In this document: one piece after another, positions 1 through 6,648 of the stretch
Position numbering within the stretch: position 1 is the first letter of the stretch
How the letters are laid out: every line of letters begins with the position of its first letter
NCBI GenBank assembly: GCA_027025615.1
Contig: JALVQM010000377.1
Span: 1-11,161, forward strand
Source of the DNA: Desulfobacteraceae bacterium
GTDB lineage: Bacteria > Desulfobacterota > Desulfobacteria > Desulfobacterales > Desulfosarcinaceae
Reading direction: 5' to 3'
DNA length: 11,161 nt
The notes under the pieces: model-generated
What the model was told of the DNA's origin: nothing
Database searches by the model: none
Seen by the model: the letters and a program-made list of their open reading frames with translations, nothing else
Position numbers and translations under genes: made by a program

Positions 1-27
1 GGATTATTGAATTACTCAACCATTAAG

Positions 28-51
28 TTGCTTGCCGGGTGGTGCAAGCAA
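28..51 (+). promoter_or_regulatory. Inverted repeat in the lon leader
   Basis: A perfect 7-bp inverted repeat, TTGCTTG (28-34) and CAAGCAA (45-51), is separated by a 10-base G-rich loop and ends 21 bases before the lon start codon. It could be a protein operator or an RNA hairpin near the ribosome binding site. It does not match the CIRCE heat-shock element (TTAGCACTC/GAGTGCTAA). No promoter can be assigned in the 72 bases available, so the lon promoter may lie outside the window. Confidence 0.35.
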
Positions 52-72
52 TTATACATTGCCGGAGTTGTT

Positions 73-2505
73 ATGGCCGAGACAGATAAGGACGATTTGA
101 TAAGTATAATTGAAGATGATGAGAGTGGGATAGAGCTGCCCACGACTTTGCCCCTGTTGCCTGTTAGGGACGTTGTAATTTTTACGGATATGTTGTTACC
201 CCTTTTCGTGGGCCGTGAAAAGTCGGTTAGGGCTGTTGAGGCTTCCGTTTCCAAGGATCGATTTTTGTTCGTTGTCACCCAGAAGGACCCTGCCATAGAA
301 AATCCTAATCCTGATGAAATTTACAAGGTGGGAACAGTCAGCCGCATCTTGCGGATGCTCAAACTGCCCGATGGGCGGGTCAAGGCGCTGGTTCAGGGCC
401 TGGCCAAGGGAAGAATCAAAAAATACATTCAAAAACGTTCATTTTATCGGGTAAAAATCGATCTGATAGAAGAACAGGTTGTTGATGGACCGGATATCAG
501 GATTCAGGCAATGATGCGTAATGTACGCGAGTATTCTGAAAAAATCCTGGCCCTCAGGGGAGAATTGACTGGTGATGTGGGCAACATCCTGGAGAGTATA
601 GAGGATCCTGGCAAACTGGCGGACCTGGTGGCCTCCAACCTGCGATTGAAGATCGATGAAGCACAACAGATAATCGAGCTGGTTGATCCAGAGGAAAGGT
701 TAAGCAGGGTTAACGATTTGTTGTCGCGGGAGGTGGAACTTTCCGCAATGCAGGCCAAGATTCAGTCCGATGTGAAGGACGAAATAAGCAAGAGTCAGCG
801 TGATTATTTTTTGCGGGAGCAAATGCGTGCCATCCATCGGGAATTGGGTGAACTCGATGAAAAGATGGAAGAGATCGAGGATTTCAAAAAGCGGATCAAG
901 CGTGCCAAGATGCCCAAGGAAGCCAAGCGTGAGGCGGAAAAGCAACTGCGTCGGCTGGAACAGATGCATCCGGACTCGGCAGAGACCTCAGTGGTGCGCA
1001 CATATCTTGACTGGTTGTGTGATCTTCCCTGGAAAAAGTCTACAAAGGACACCCTCGATATTCAAAAGGCCAGAAAGGTGCTGGATCGTAATCATTATGG
1101 CCTTGAGAAGGTGAAAGAACGTATTCTGGAATACCTGAGCGTCAGGAAACTCAATCCGTCAATGAAAGGCCCCATCCTTTGTTTTGTGGGACCGCCGGGA
1201 GTTGGTAAAACTTCTCTCGGCCAGGCCATTGCCAAGGCAATGCATCGCAAGTTTATCCGTATCTCCCTGGGCGGGATCAGAGATGAAGCTGAAATCAGGG
1301 GACATCGGCGGACTTATATCGGTGCCCTGCCGGGTCGTATTCTGCAGGGGTTGAAAACCTGTGGTTCAAACAATCCGGTTTTCATGATGGATGAAATTGA
1401 TAAACTTGGCGCCGATTTCAGAGGTGATCCTTCCTCAGCATTGCTGGAAGCACTGGATCCTGAACAAAATTCGGAGTTTTCAGACCATTATTTAAACCTT
1501 TGCTTTGACCTGTCAAAAGTTATGTTCATTTTGACGGCCAACATTACCGACACCATCCCTTCTGCGTTGCTTGACAGAATGGAGATAATTCATCTTTCAG
1601 GCTATACCGAAGACGAGAAAAAACTGATTGCCAGGAATTATCTAATACCCCGGCAAGTAAAGGAAAACGGTCTCAAACCGCGACAGATTTCCATATCCGA
1701 TGGCGCCCTTGTGCAGATGATTACCGAATACACAGCTGAAGCAGGTCTGAGAAACCTTGAAAGGGAGCTGGCTTCCATTTGCAGAAAAGTCGCCCGGAAA
1801 ATTGCGGAAGGTCAAAAAGGCCCCTTCGTGATAACCAAGGCCAACCTTTCGAAATATCTAGGCGTTCCAAAATATTATCCCGAGATGGACAAGGAAGAAA
1901 GCCAAGTCGGTCTAGCCACTGGGCTGGCATGGACCCAGGCCGGCGGAGAGGTGCTCTATGTTGAGGCCAGCTTGCTTAAAGGCAAAGGCGATCTAATAGT
2001 TACCGGACAAATCGGTGATGTCATGCAAGAGTCAGCCAGAGCCGCCTTGAGCTATGCCAGGTCGTACCTTGGAAACATAGGTTTAAAATCAATAAGCCTT
2101 GATTCGGTCGACGTGCATATACATGTGCCGGCCGGTGCCATTCCCAAGGATGGCCCATCGGCAGGCATAGCCATGGCCACGGCTTTGATTTCGGCCTCTA
2201 CAAATATTGCCATAAACACAGATGTGGCCATGACTGGCGAGATTACCCTCCGGGGAAGGGTTTTGCCTATCGGAGGACTGAAGGAAAAAGCATTGGGGGC
2301 CCTGAGGGCAGGTATAAAAACAGTAATTTTACCCCAGAAGAACAAAAAGGAGCTTGTTGAAATACCATCCTCTTTAAAGCGTCGTTTGAATTTTGTAACT
2401 GTATCTACCATGGACGAGGTACTGGACTTGGCTTTGGTAAAAAAACCAGCCAGGCGAAAACCACGTCCGGTCAGCAAGGGCAGGAAAGGTGCTCGAGGAA
2501 AATGA
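73..2505 (+). CDS. lon: ATP-dependent Lon protease (endopeptidase La)
   Basis: Cytosolic AAA+ serine protease that unfolds and degrades damaged and regulatory proteins. The 810-residue product has the normal bacterial LonA order: an N-terminal substrate-binding domain (about 25-220), a long coiled coil (about 225-300, rich in charged residues), the AAA+ module with Walker A GPPGVGKT at 373-380 and Walker B acidic pair at 440-441 (MMDEID), then the protease domain with catalytic Ser696 in DGPSAG and Lys739 in GGLKEK, 43 residues apart as in E. coli Lon. The ATG at 73 is chosen because GGAG sits 5 bases upstream; the frame is open further upstream to a TTG at 7, but that would add 22 residues that do not look like Lon. 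The C-terminus ends in a short Lys/Arg-rich tail (about 790-810). The stop overlaps the tsaB start (ATGA), so the two are probably cotranscribed and translationally coupled. Confidence 0.97.
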   Translation: MAETDKDDLISIIEDDESGIELPTTLPLLPVRDVVIFTDMLLPLFVGREKSVRAVEASVSKDRFLFVVTQKDPAIENPNPDEIYKVGTVSRILRMLKLPDGRVKALVQGLAKGRIKKYIQKRSFYRVKIDLIEEQVVDGPDIRIQAMMRNVREYSEKILALRGELTGDVGNILESIEDPGKLADLVASNLRLKIDEAQQIIELVDPEERLSRVNDLLSREVELSAMQAKIQSDVKDEISKSQRDYFLREQMRAIHRELGELDEKMEEIEDFKKRIKRAKMPKEAKREAEKQLRRLEQMHPDSAETSVVRTYLDWLCDLPWKKSTKDTLDIQKARKVLDRNHYGLEKVKERILEYLSVRKLNPSMKGPILCFVGPPGVGKTSLGQAIAKAMHRKFIRISLGGIRDEAEIRGHRRTYIGALPGRILQGLKTCGSNNPVFMMDEIDKLGADFRGDPSSALLEALDPEQNSEFSDHYLNLCFDLSKVMFILTANITDTIPSALLDRMEIIHLSGYTEDEKKLIARNYLIPRQVKENGLKPRQISISDGALVQMITEYTAEAGLRNLERELASICRKVARKIAEGQKGPFVITKANLSKYLGVPKYYPEMDKEESQVGLATGLAWTQAGGEVLYVEASLLKGKGDLIVTGQIGDVMQESARAALSYARSYLGNIGLKSISLDSVDVHIHVPAGAIPKDGPSAGIAMATALISASTNIAINTDVAMTGEITLRGRVLPIGGLKEKALGALRAGIKTVILPQKNKKELVEIPSSLKRRLNFVTVSTMDEVLDLALVKKPARRKPRPVSKGRKGARGK

Positions 2506-3209
2506 GCACAGCCGGTTACCAGCGTCCGCTGTTGCTCGGTGTCGATACAGCCACGGAAACTTTAGCGTTGTCTCTAAGTGCCGGAAGCCGGGTTGTCACA
2601 GAGCTTACAGTTCAAACAGACCGTACCCACGCCACGGTTATAATCGATGCCATTGGACATTTACTGGAACTTGCAAAACTAGAACCGGGAGACATTGATG
2701 GCCTGATCGCAGGCCGTGGGCCGGGCAGCTTTACCGGTTTGCGTATAGGTTTGGCCGTGGTAAAAGGTATGGCTCTTGCCTTGTCAAAACCGGTTGTTGC
2801 AGTTTCATCCTTAGCTTGCCTGGCTTTGCAGGCAGGTGGAGAAGGTATGCCTGTCTGGGCAATGATTGACGCCCGCCGGAAGCAGGTGTATTGTTGCAGT
2901 TACCGGTTATCAGGATATAATTTAGACCAGTTGAACAGCGAACAGGTCCTTTCCCCCCGGCAATTGGTTGATCTGGTTAGTGAGCCCTGTCTGCTGGTAG
3001 GGACTGGTGCAATTAACTACAAGGGTTTGTTTAAGAAAATACTGGGAAACAAGGCTGTTTTTGCCCCTGCCGTTCAACACCGGATCCGACCGGCGTCCCT
3101 GGCGCAGCTGGGATGGCAGAAATGGCAGCAGGGCAGGCAAATCGATGGTCATTACCTGGTTCCGGTTTACCTGAGGCGACCTGATGCCCGGCCTGGTTCT
3201 GAAAAATAA
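2502..3209 (+). CDS. tsaB: tRNA threonylcarbamoyladenosine biosynthesis protein TsaB
   Basis: TsaB (YeaZ) is the scaffold partner of TsaD in forming N6-threonylcarbamoyladenosine at position 37 of ANN-decoding tRNAs; it is an inactive ASKHA-fold paralogue of TsaD. The 235-residue product starts with the GVDTATET strand typical of the family, carries the hallmark GRGPGSFTGLRIG at 71-83, the AMIDARRKQVY segment at 120-130, and ends with PVYLRRPDA (221-229), as TsaB proteins usually do. Length is normal (about 220-240). It overlaps the lon stop by four bases, with GAGG just upstream of the ATG. The usual neighbours tsaE and rimI are absent here. The downstream gap holds no clear intrinsic terminator. 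Confidence 0.95.
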   Translation: MSTAGYQRPLLLGVDTATETLALSLSAGSRVVTELTVQTDRTHATVIIDAIGHLLELAKLEPGDIDGLIAGRGPGSFTGLRIGLAVVKGMALALSKPVVAVSSLACLALQAGGEGMPVWAMIDARRKQVYCCSYRLSGYNLDQLNSEQVLSPRQLVDLVSEPCLLVGTGAINYKGLFKKILGNKAVFAPAVQHRIRPASLAQLGWQKWQQGRQIDGHYLVPVYLRRPDARPGSEK

Positions 3210-3295
3210 TTTAAAATTTCATGACAATCCTGGTGGAAGATTGAAAGTTGTAATACCAGCTAAAGTTTCATTTTCAATGGATTTCGAAGGTTAGC

Positions 3296-3324
3296 TTGAC
3301 ATACTCGGTAGCGCCTGTTATTTT
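3296..3324 (+). promoter_or_regulatory. Sigma70-like promoter for psd-pssA
   Basis: A perfect -35 hexamer TTGACA (3296-3301) is followed by a 17-base spacer and a -10 element TATTTT (3319-3324), 89 bases before the psd start codon. A TATAAA immediately downstream (3325-3330) would need a 23-base spacer and is less likely. The 204-base gap after tsaB is otherwise unremarkable, so psd-pssA is probably a separate transcription unit from lon-tsaB. Confidence 0.6.
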
Positions 3325-3413
3325 TATAAATTCATGGTCGTGATTATGCGGCTGGTCTCAGATAGTGGATTTGGTACAGAGCTGTTGTAGACCAAGGAAT
3401 CTGGATTAATAGG

Positions 3414-4085
3414 ATGAATAATTTCAACTGGCCTGATCCGCCAAGGGCAACTGCATTTCCAATAGCGCGGCCGGGATATCCATTGATTGCAGCAGCAGCA
3501 TTTGTTACGGCTGTTTTTGCTCTTTTGGGGTTAACCATACCGGCCCTTACAGCCTTGGCAATAACTTTTTTTATCTGTGCTTTTTTTCGCGATCCAGACA
3601 GGCTGGTACCAGATGAACCCGGCAAAGTGGTGAGTCCGGCAGATGGTAAGGTTATAAAAGTAGAAAATTTTGAAAATGAAGAACTTTATCCCGGCAAAGG
3701 TGTTAAGATTAGTATTTTCATGTCGGTTTTCAATGTCCATGTTAATCGTGCGCCATTTGCCGGGAAGGTGGTGGAAGTACGTTACCGACCAGGCAAGTTT
3801 TTTGTTGCCAGCGGCGACAGGGCTGTAACCGATAACGAGCATAATGCTATTTTTCTTGAAACTGAAGAAGAAAAACAGATCTGCTTTGTTCAGATAGCCG
3901 GACTGGTGGCTCGTAGAATAATTTGCCGGGTTCAAGCCGGAGATAAATTGGGCCGGGGCCAAAGGATTGGGATGATTTGTTTCGGTTCCCGGGTGGATCT
4001 TTACCTGCCGCCGGATTTTGTACCGGAGATAAAAAAAGGCGACCGTGTCCAGGCCGGTGCTTCAGTATTGGGGGCTATCCAATGA
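3414..4085 (+). CDS. psd: Phosphatidylserine decarboxylase proenzyme (short form)
   Basis: Decarboxylates phosphatidylserine to phosphatidylethanolamine at the inner membrane. The product (223 residues) is the short, single-type Psd found in many non-enteric bacteria and archaea. An N-terminal hydrophobic region (about 22-57) gives membrane attachment. The conserved SPADGK segment (74-79, Asp77), NVHVNRAP (107-114, His109) and the self-cleavage site FGSRVD with Gly191-Ser192 are visible. Cleavage there makes a large beta chain and a short alpha chain whose Ser192 becomes the pyruvoyl cofactor, with Asp, His and Ser forming the family's autoprocessing triad. The ATG at 3414 is the first start codon after an in-frame stop at 3363; its ribosome site is weak (AGG directly adjacent, AAGGA 15 bases away). 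The stop overlaps the pssA start as ATGA, fitting consecutive steps in one pathway. Confidence 0.95.
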   Translation: MNNFNWPDPPRATAFPIARPGYPLIAAAAFVTAVFALLGLTIPALTALAITFFICAFFRDPDRLVPDEPGKVVSPADGKVIKVENFENEELYPGKGVKISIFMSVFNVHVNRAPFAGKVVEVRYRPGKFFVASGDRAVTDNEHNAIFLETEEEKQICFVQIAGLVARRIICRVQAGDKLGRGQRIGMICFGSRVDLYLPPDFVPEIKKGDRVQAGASVLGAIQ

Positions 4086-4867
4086 AACGTAAAAAACGCT
4101 TTGAGGGCGAACGGCTGAGACGCAGCATTTACTTATTGCCCAATATGTGTACGGCTATGAACCTGTTTTGCGGGTTTTATGCAATTATTGCGTCTGTAAA
4201 CGGAAAATTCATTGCCTCGGCCATCGCTATTCTGATTGCCGCGGTTTTTGATAACCTTGACGGCAAAATAGCACGGGCAACCAATGCTACCAGCCAGTTC
4301 GGGGTAGAGTTTGATTCCCTGGCTGATCTGGTTTCTTTCGGAGTGGCTCCGGGGCTGATGATTTATTTGTGGGCTTTGGATTCACTGCATCGCATCGGCT
4401 GGTTGGCATCATTTCTGTTTGTTGTATGTGGGGCCCTGCGCCTTGCCAGGTTCAACACCCAGGTCGGCACGACGAGCGGCGATTTTTTCCTTGGATTGCC
4501 TATTCCCGCCGGTGCCGGTATGACGGCCGTAACTGTTTTATTTTGCCATAAAATCGGATTTGTGGCAGGTGACCACCCATATGTGATATTATTAATGTTA
4601 TATCTGCTGTCTTTCTTAATGGTCAGCACCATACGTTACAATAGTTTTAAGAATTTGGAATTATTTAGAAACATGAACTTCAACGTCCTGGTGACTGCAA
4701 TCCTGCTTCTGGTCTTCATTGCAGCCCAGCCATCCATAGCATTATTTATGATGGGGGTAATTTATATTATTTCCGGACCATTGTTGGCCATGAGACAGGC
4801 CAGGATCAGTCGCAGGGCGGCTTTGGAATCTGAAAAAGAAGAAGATTCCAGCTCAACTCTTATTTAG
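4082..4867 (+). CDS. pssA: CDP-diacylglycerol--serine O-phosphatidyltransferase
   Basis: Integral membrane CDP-alcohol phosphatidyltransferase that joins CDP-diacylglycerol and L-serine to give phosphatidylserine, the substrate of the Psd encoded just upstream. The 261-residue product shows the full CDP-alcohol transferase motif: Asp57, Asp60-Gly61, Ala64-Arg65, then eight residues, Gly74, Asp78 and Asp82. These Asp residues bind the metal and act in catalysis. A basic N-terminus (KRKKR) precedes the first membrane segment (about 24-38), and several hydrophobic segments follow (about 43-56, 85-98, 106-118, 142-156, 166-182, 200-214, 218-237). The C-terminus is polar and acidic. The frame is open upstream to 3977, inside psd, but the ATG at 4082 is preferred: it has GGGGG about 7 bases upstream, overlaps the psd stop by four bases, and gives the family's normal N-terminus. 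Confidence 0.95.
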   Translation: MKRKKRFEGERLRRSIYLLPNMCTAMNLFCGFYAIIASVNGKFIASAIAILIAAVFDNLDGKIARATNATSQFGVEFDSLADLVSFGVAPGLMIYLWALDSLHRIGWLASFLFVVCGALRLARFNTQVGTTSGDFFLGLPIPAGAGMTAVTVLFCHKIGFVAGDHPYVILLMLYLLSFLMVSTIRYNSFKNLELFRNMNFNVLVTAILLLVFIAAQPSIALFMMGVIYIISGPLLAMRQARISRRAALESEKEEDSSSTLI

Positions 4868-4874
4868 CATTCTG

Positions 4875-4903
4875 TTGAAAAATTTAGCGAGCGTGACTAG
4901 ATT
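4875..4903 (+). promoter_or_regulatory. Possible promoter for greA
   Basis: TTGAAA (4875-4880), a 17-base spacer and TAGATT (4898-4903) form a plausible sigma70-type promoter starting 8 bases after the pssA stop. It would give greA a leader of about 115 bases containing the hairpin at 4953-4977. The match to consensus is moderate. Confidence 0.4.
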
Positions 4904-4952
4904 GATACTTTAGCAGGATGTTAATCCATGTTAACTGGAAAGAGGTAAATTA

Positions 4953-4977
4953 ATCGGCCGGCAGATTGTCGGCCGAT
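4953..4977 (+). terminator. Perfect 8-bp hairpin between pssA and greA
   Basis: ATCGGCCG (4953-4960) and CGGCCGAT (4970-4977) form a GC-rich 8-bp stem with a 9-base loop. The sequence after it (GGTGGTTCTTATTTAT) is only moderately T-rich. It may be an intrinsic terminator of pssA or, if the promoter at 4875 is used, an attenuator-like hairpin in the greA leader. The hairpin itself is clear; its role is inference. Confidence 0.45.
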
Positions 4978-5024
4978 GGTGGTTCTTATTTATGCAAACA
5001 TATGTAAGTTAGGAGTGAGACAAG

Positions 5025-5492
5025 TTGGAAAGGATTCCTATAACACGTCAGGGCTATGAGGCCTTGAAAAAAGAGATGGAGCATTTGAAGACCGTCGAAC
5101 GTCCAAGGGTAATCAAGGCTATCGAAGAGGCCCGGGCTCATGGCGACCTTTCGGAAAATGCGGAATATGAAGCTGCCAAGGAAAGACAGGCTTTTATAGA
5201 AAGCAGGGTGCGTGAGCTCGATTTCAAGCTGGCAAATGCTGACATTATTGAATCTGAAAATTTGCCGAAGGACAAGGCGGTATTTGCAAGTCGGGTCCTG
5301 CTTGAAAATGTTGATACCGGGGAAGATGTGGAATATCAACTTGTTGGGCCGGATGAATCTGATATTGAACAAGGACGGATCTCAATTACTTCTCCCTTGG
5401 GTAAAGCCATCATTGGCCGCAAGCCCGGCGATGAAATCGTATTGCAGGCCCCGGGTGGTAAACGAGTTTACGAATTGGTTGAAATACTGTAA
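5025..5492 (+). CDS. greA: Transcription elongation factor GreA
   Basis: GreA enters the secondary channel of RNA polymerase and stimulates cleavage of backtracked transcripts, rescuing stalled complexes. The 155-residue product has the usual two parts: an N-terminal antiparallel coiled coil (about 1-75), whose tip GDLSENAEY (40-48) carries the catalytic acidic residues Asp41 and Glu44 at the same positions as in E. coli, and a C-terminal FKBP-like domain (about 83-155) with SPLGKAIIGRKPGDE at 123-137. Length matches the family (about 158). The start is TTG at 5025, supported by AGGAG at 5011-5015 with a 9-base spacing. It lies 31 bases upstream of rpoZ, so two transcription-machinery genes appear to share an operon. 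Confidence 0.97.
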   Translation: MERIPITRQGYEALKKEMEHLKTVERPRVIKAIEEARAHGDLSENAEYEAAKERQAFIESRVRELDFKLANADIIESENLPKDKAVFASRVLLENVDTGEDVEYQLVGPDESDIEQGRISITSPLGKAIIGRKPGDEIVLQAPGGKRVYELVEIL

Positions 5493-5523
5493 TTACCAGG
5501 GAATAAATTATCAGGAGGCTCGC

Positions 5524-5727
5524 GTGGCACGTATAACAATTGAAAATAAATAAAAAAAGGTTGATAATCGTTTTAAATTGGTACACATGGCAGCTGCCAG
5601 GGTGCGTCAAATTCGGGAAGGTTCTGAATATTTGGTAAGTTCTCCTAAAAATGAAGATATAGTTGTTGCTTTGCGCGAAATTGCAGCCGGCAAGGTGGTT
5701 GAAAAAAAATCTTCCGAGCAAACCTAG
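5524..5727 (+). pseudogene. rpoZ: RNA polymerase omega subunit, with in-frame stop at codon 10
   Basis: Omega assists assembly of the beta-prime subunit and forms part of ppGpp binding site 1. Starting at GTG 5524, five bases after a perfect AGGAGG (5513-5518), the frame reads VARITIENK and then meets TAA at 5551-5553. The same frame continues without further stops to TAG at 5725 and is unmistakably omega: KKVDNRFKLVHMAAARVRQI, then EGSEYLVSSPKNEDIVVAL and a short basic-acidic tail. No codons are missing or added relative to the usual start (MARVTVEDCLEKVDNRF), so this is a nonsense change, not a frameshift; it aligns with the residue usually Leu. Total 67 codons counting the TAA, typical of short omegas. 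Internal starts (TTG 5578, ATG 5587) lack ribosome sites and would lose the N-terminal MAR motif. Alternatives are a sequencing error, a recent null mutation, or reinitiation. Product identity is secure; functionality is not. Confidence 0.88.
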
Positions 5728-5781
5728 TCAATCGCATTTTGCCTGTTTGGTCTGCCGGTCCATCCCGGGATCCCCATCGAA

Positions 5782-6513
5782 TTGCCGAAGTTGCCTTACA
5801 CATACAAAGCTTTGAACCGGGCAATAGGAAAAGCCATCCATCGCTATACAATGATTGCCGACGGTGACAGGGTTGCCGTTGGCCTGTCTGGCGGTAAAGA
5901 CAGCTTTTGTCTGATGTGGCTTTTGGACGAACGTCGAAAAAGGGCTCCGGTTAACTTTACCCTGATTCCTATATATATCGATCCTGGTTTCCAGCCCGGG
6001 CAGGCCGAAATGCTGGTTGAAATAGGGCGGGGATATGGATGGGACGTACAGGTGGATTATTCTGATTGCGGGATTTTGGCTCACAGTGAAATAAACCGTG
6101 AGAACCCCTGCTTTTTATGCTCACGCATGCGGCGTAAAAGATTGTTTGTTTTGGCCGATCGACTTGGGTGCAGCAAGATTGCACTTGGCCACAATAAGGA
6201 CGATCTGATTGAAACTTTGTTTATGAATATTTTTTATTCCGGGGAAATAAGCTGCATGTTACCGCGGCAGGAATTTTTCAATGGTAAACTAACCGTGATT
6301 CGCCCCTTGTCTTTTGCTGAAGAGGATTTAGTCAATCGATTTGCAAAAATTATGAAATTCCCGATACTTGAAAATCCATGCCCCAGTGCCGGCAATTCCA
6401 AAAGGAATCAGGTAAAAGACATGCTGGAAAAGTTGTATAGGAGCAACAAGAAGATCCGCGGCAATATATTTCGGGCAATGCATCATGTCAGGACAGATTA
6501 TTTATTGAAATAA
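5782..6513 (+). CDS. ttcA: TtcA-type tRNA 2-thiocytidine synthetase (PP-loop ATPase)
   Basis: Family members adenylate C2 of cytidine 32 in tRNA and insert sulfur, using an ATP-binding PP-loop and an iron-sulfur cluster. The 243-residue product has the PP-loop SGGKDS at 36-41, a CFLC pair (Cys110, Cys113) in the TtcA-like context CSRMRRKRLF, the ALGHNKDD segment (134-141), IRPLSF (173-178) and a third cysteine, Cys200 in ENPCP, corresponding to the third cluster ligand region of E. coli TtcA (CNLC there). It is shorter than E. coli TtcA (about 311), with reduced termini. The first plausible start is TTG at 5782, with only a weak GGGA 11 bases upstream; the frame is open back to the rpoZ stop, which is in the same frame, but without a good earlier start. 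TTG at 5791 is an alternative. Family is firm; the exact target nucleotide is inferred. Confidence 0.85.
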   Translation: MPKLPYTYKALNRAIGKAIHRYTMIADGDRVAVGLSGGKDSFCLMWLLDERRKRAPVNFTLIPIYIDPGFQPGQAEMLVEIGRGYGWDVQVDYSDCGILAHSEINRENPCFLCSRMRRKRLFVLADRLGCSKIALGHNKDDLIETLFMNIFYSGEISCMLPRQEFFNGKLTVIRPLSFAEEDLVNRFAKIMKFPILENPCPSAGNSKRNQVKDMLEKLYRSNKKIRGNIFRAMHHVRTDYLLK

Positions 6514-6565
6514 GTTACAAGGCTGATGTATAGGAAACCGGATGTAGCCCCGTTCAGCATAATTA

Positions 6566-6585
6566 TCAGGTCTTCGGATCTCTGA
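6566..6585 (+). promoter_or_regulatory. UUCG-capped hairpin upstream of folE2
   Basis: TCAGGTC, a TTCG tetraloop and GATCTCTGA can fold as a stem capped by the very stable C(UUCG)G loop, with a two-base bulge. No T-tract follows, so it does not look like an intrinsic terminator. It sits in the 135-base gap between ttcA and folE2. No convincing promoter or known riboswitch is apparent in that gap. Confidence 0.3.
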
Positions 6586-6648
6586 GATTAATGCCTGTGG
6601 CTGCCAGAAATATCCAAGGAATACCGGGTTGTTACCGGCCAAAGTATT

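Noticed and set aside
7..72. TTG start at 7 giving Lon 22 extra N-terminal residues
   Set aside because: The extra residues do not resemble Lon, and ATG 73 has GGAG at proper spacing and gives a normal-length protein.
2052..2477. 141-codon open frame antisense to the end of lon
   Set aside because: It lies wholly inside the protease-domain coding region on the other strand, has no ribosome site, and its translation shows no family features.
3977..4081. N-terminal extension of PssA into psd
   Set aside because: The extension is out-of-frame psd sequence; ATG 4082 has a purine-rich ribosome site and the coupled ATGA overlap.
5551..5553. TAA read as a sense codon (genetic code change)
   Set aside because: Other genes in the window, including pssA-flanking and cbpB frames, use stops normally, cbpB itself ends in TAA, and UAA reassignment is not known in such bacteria.
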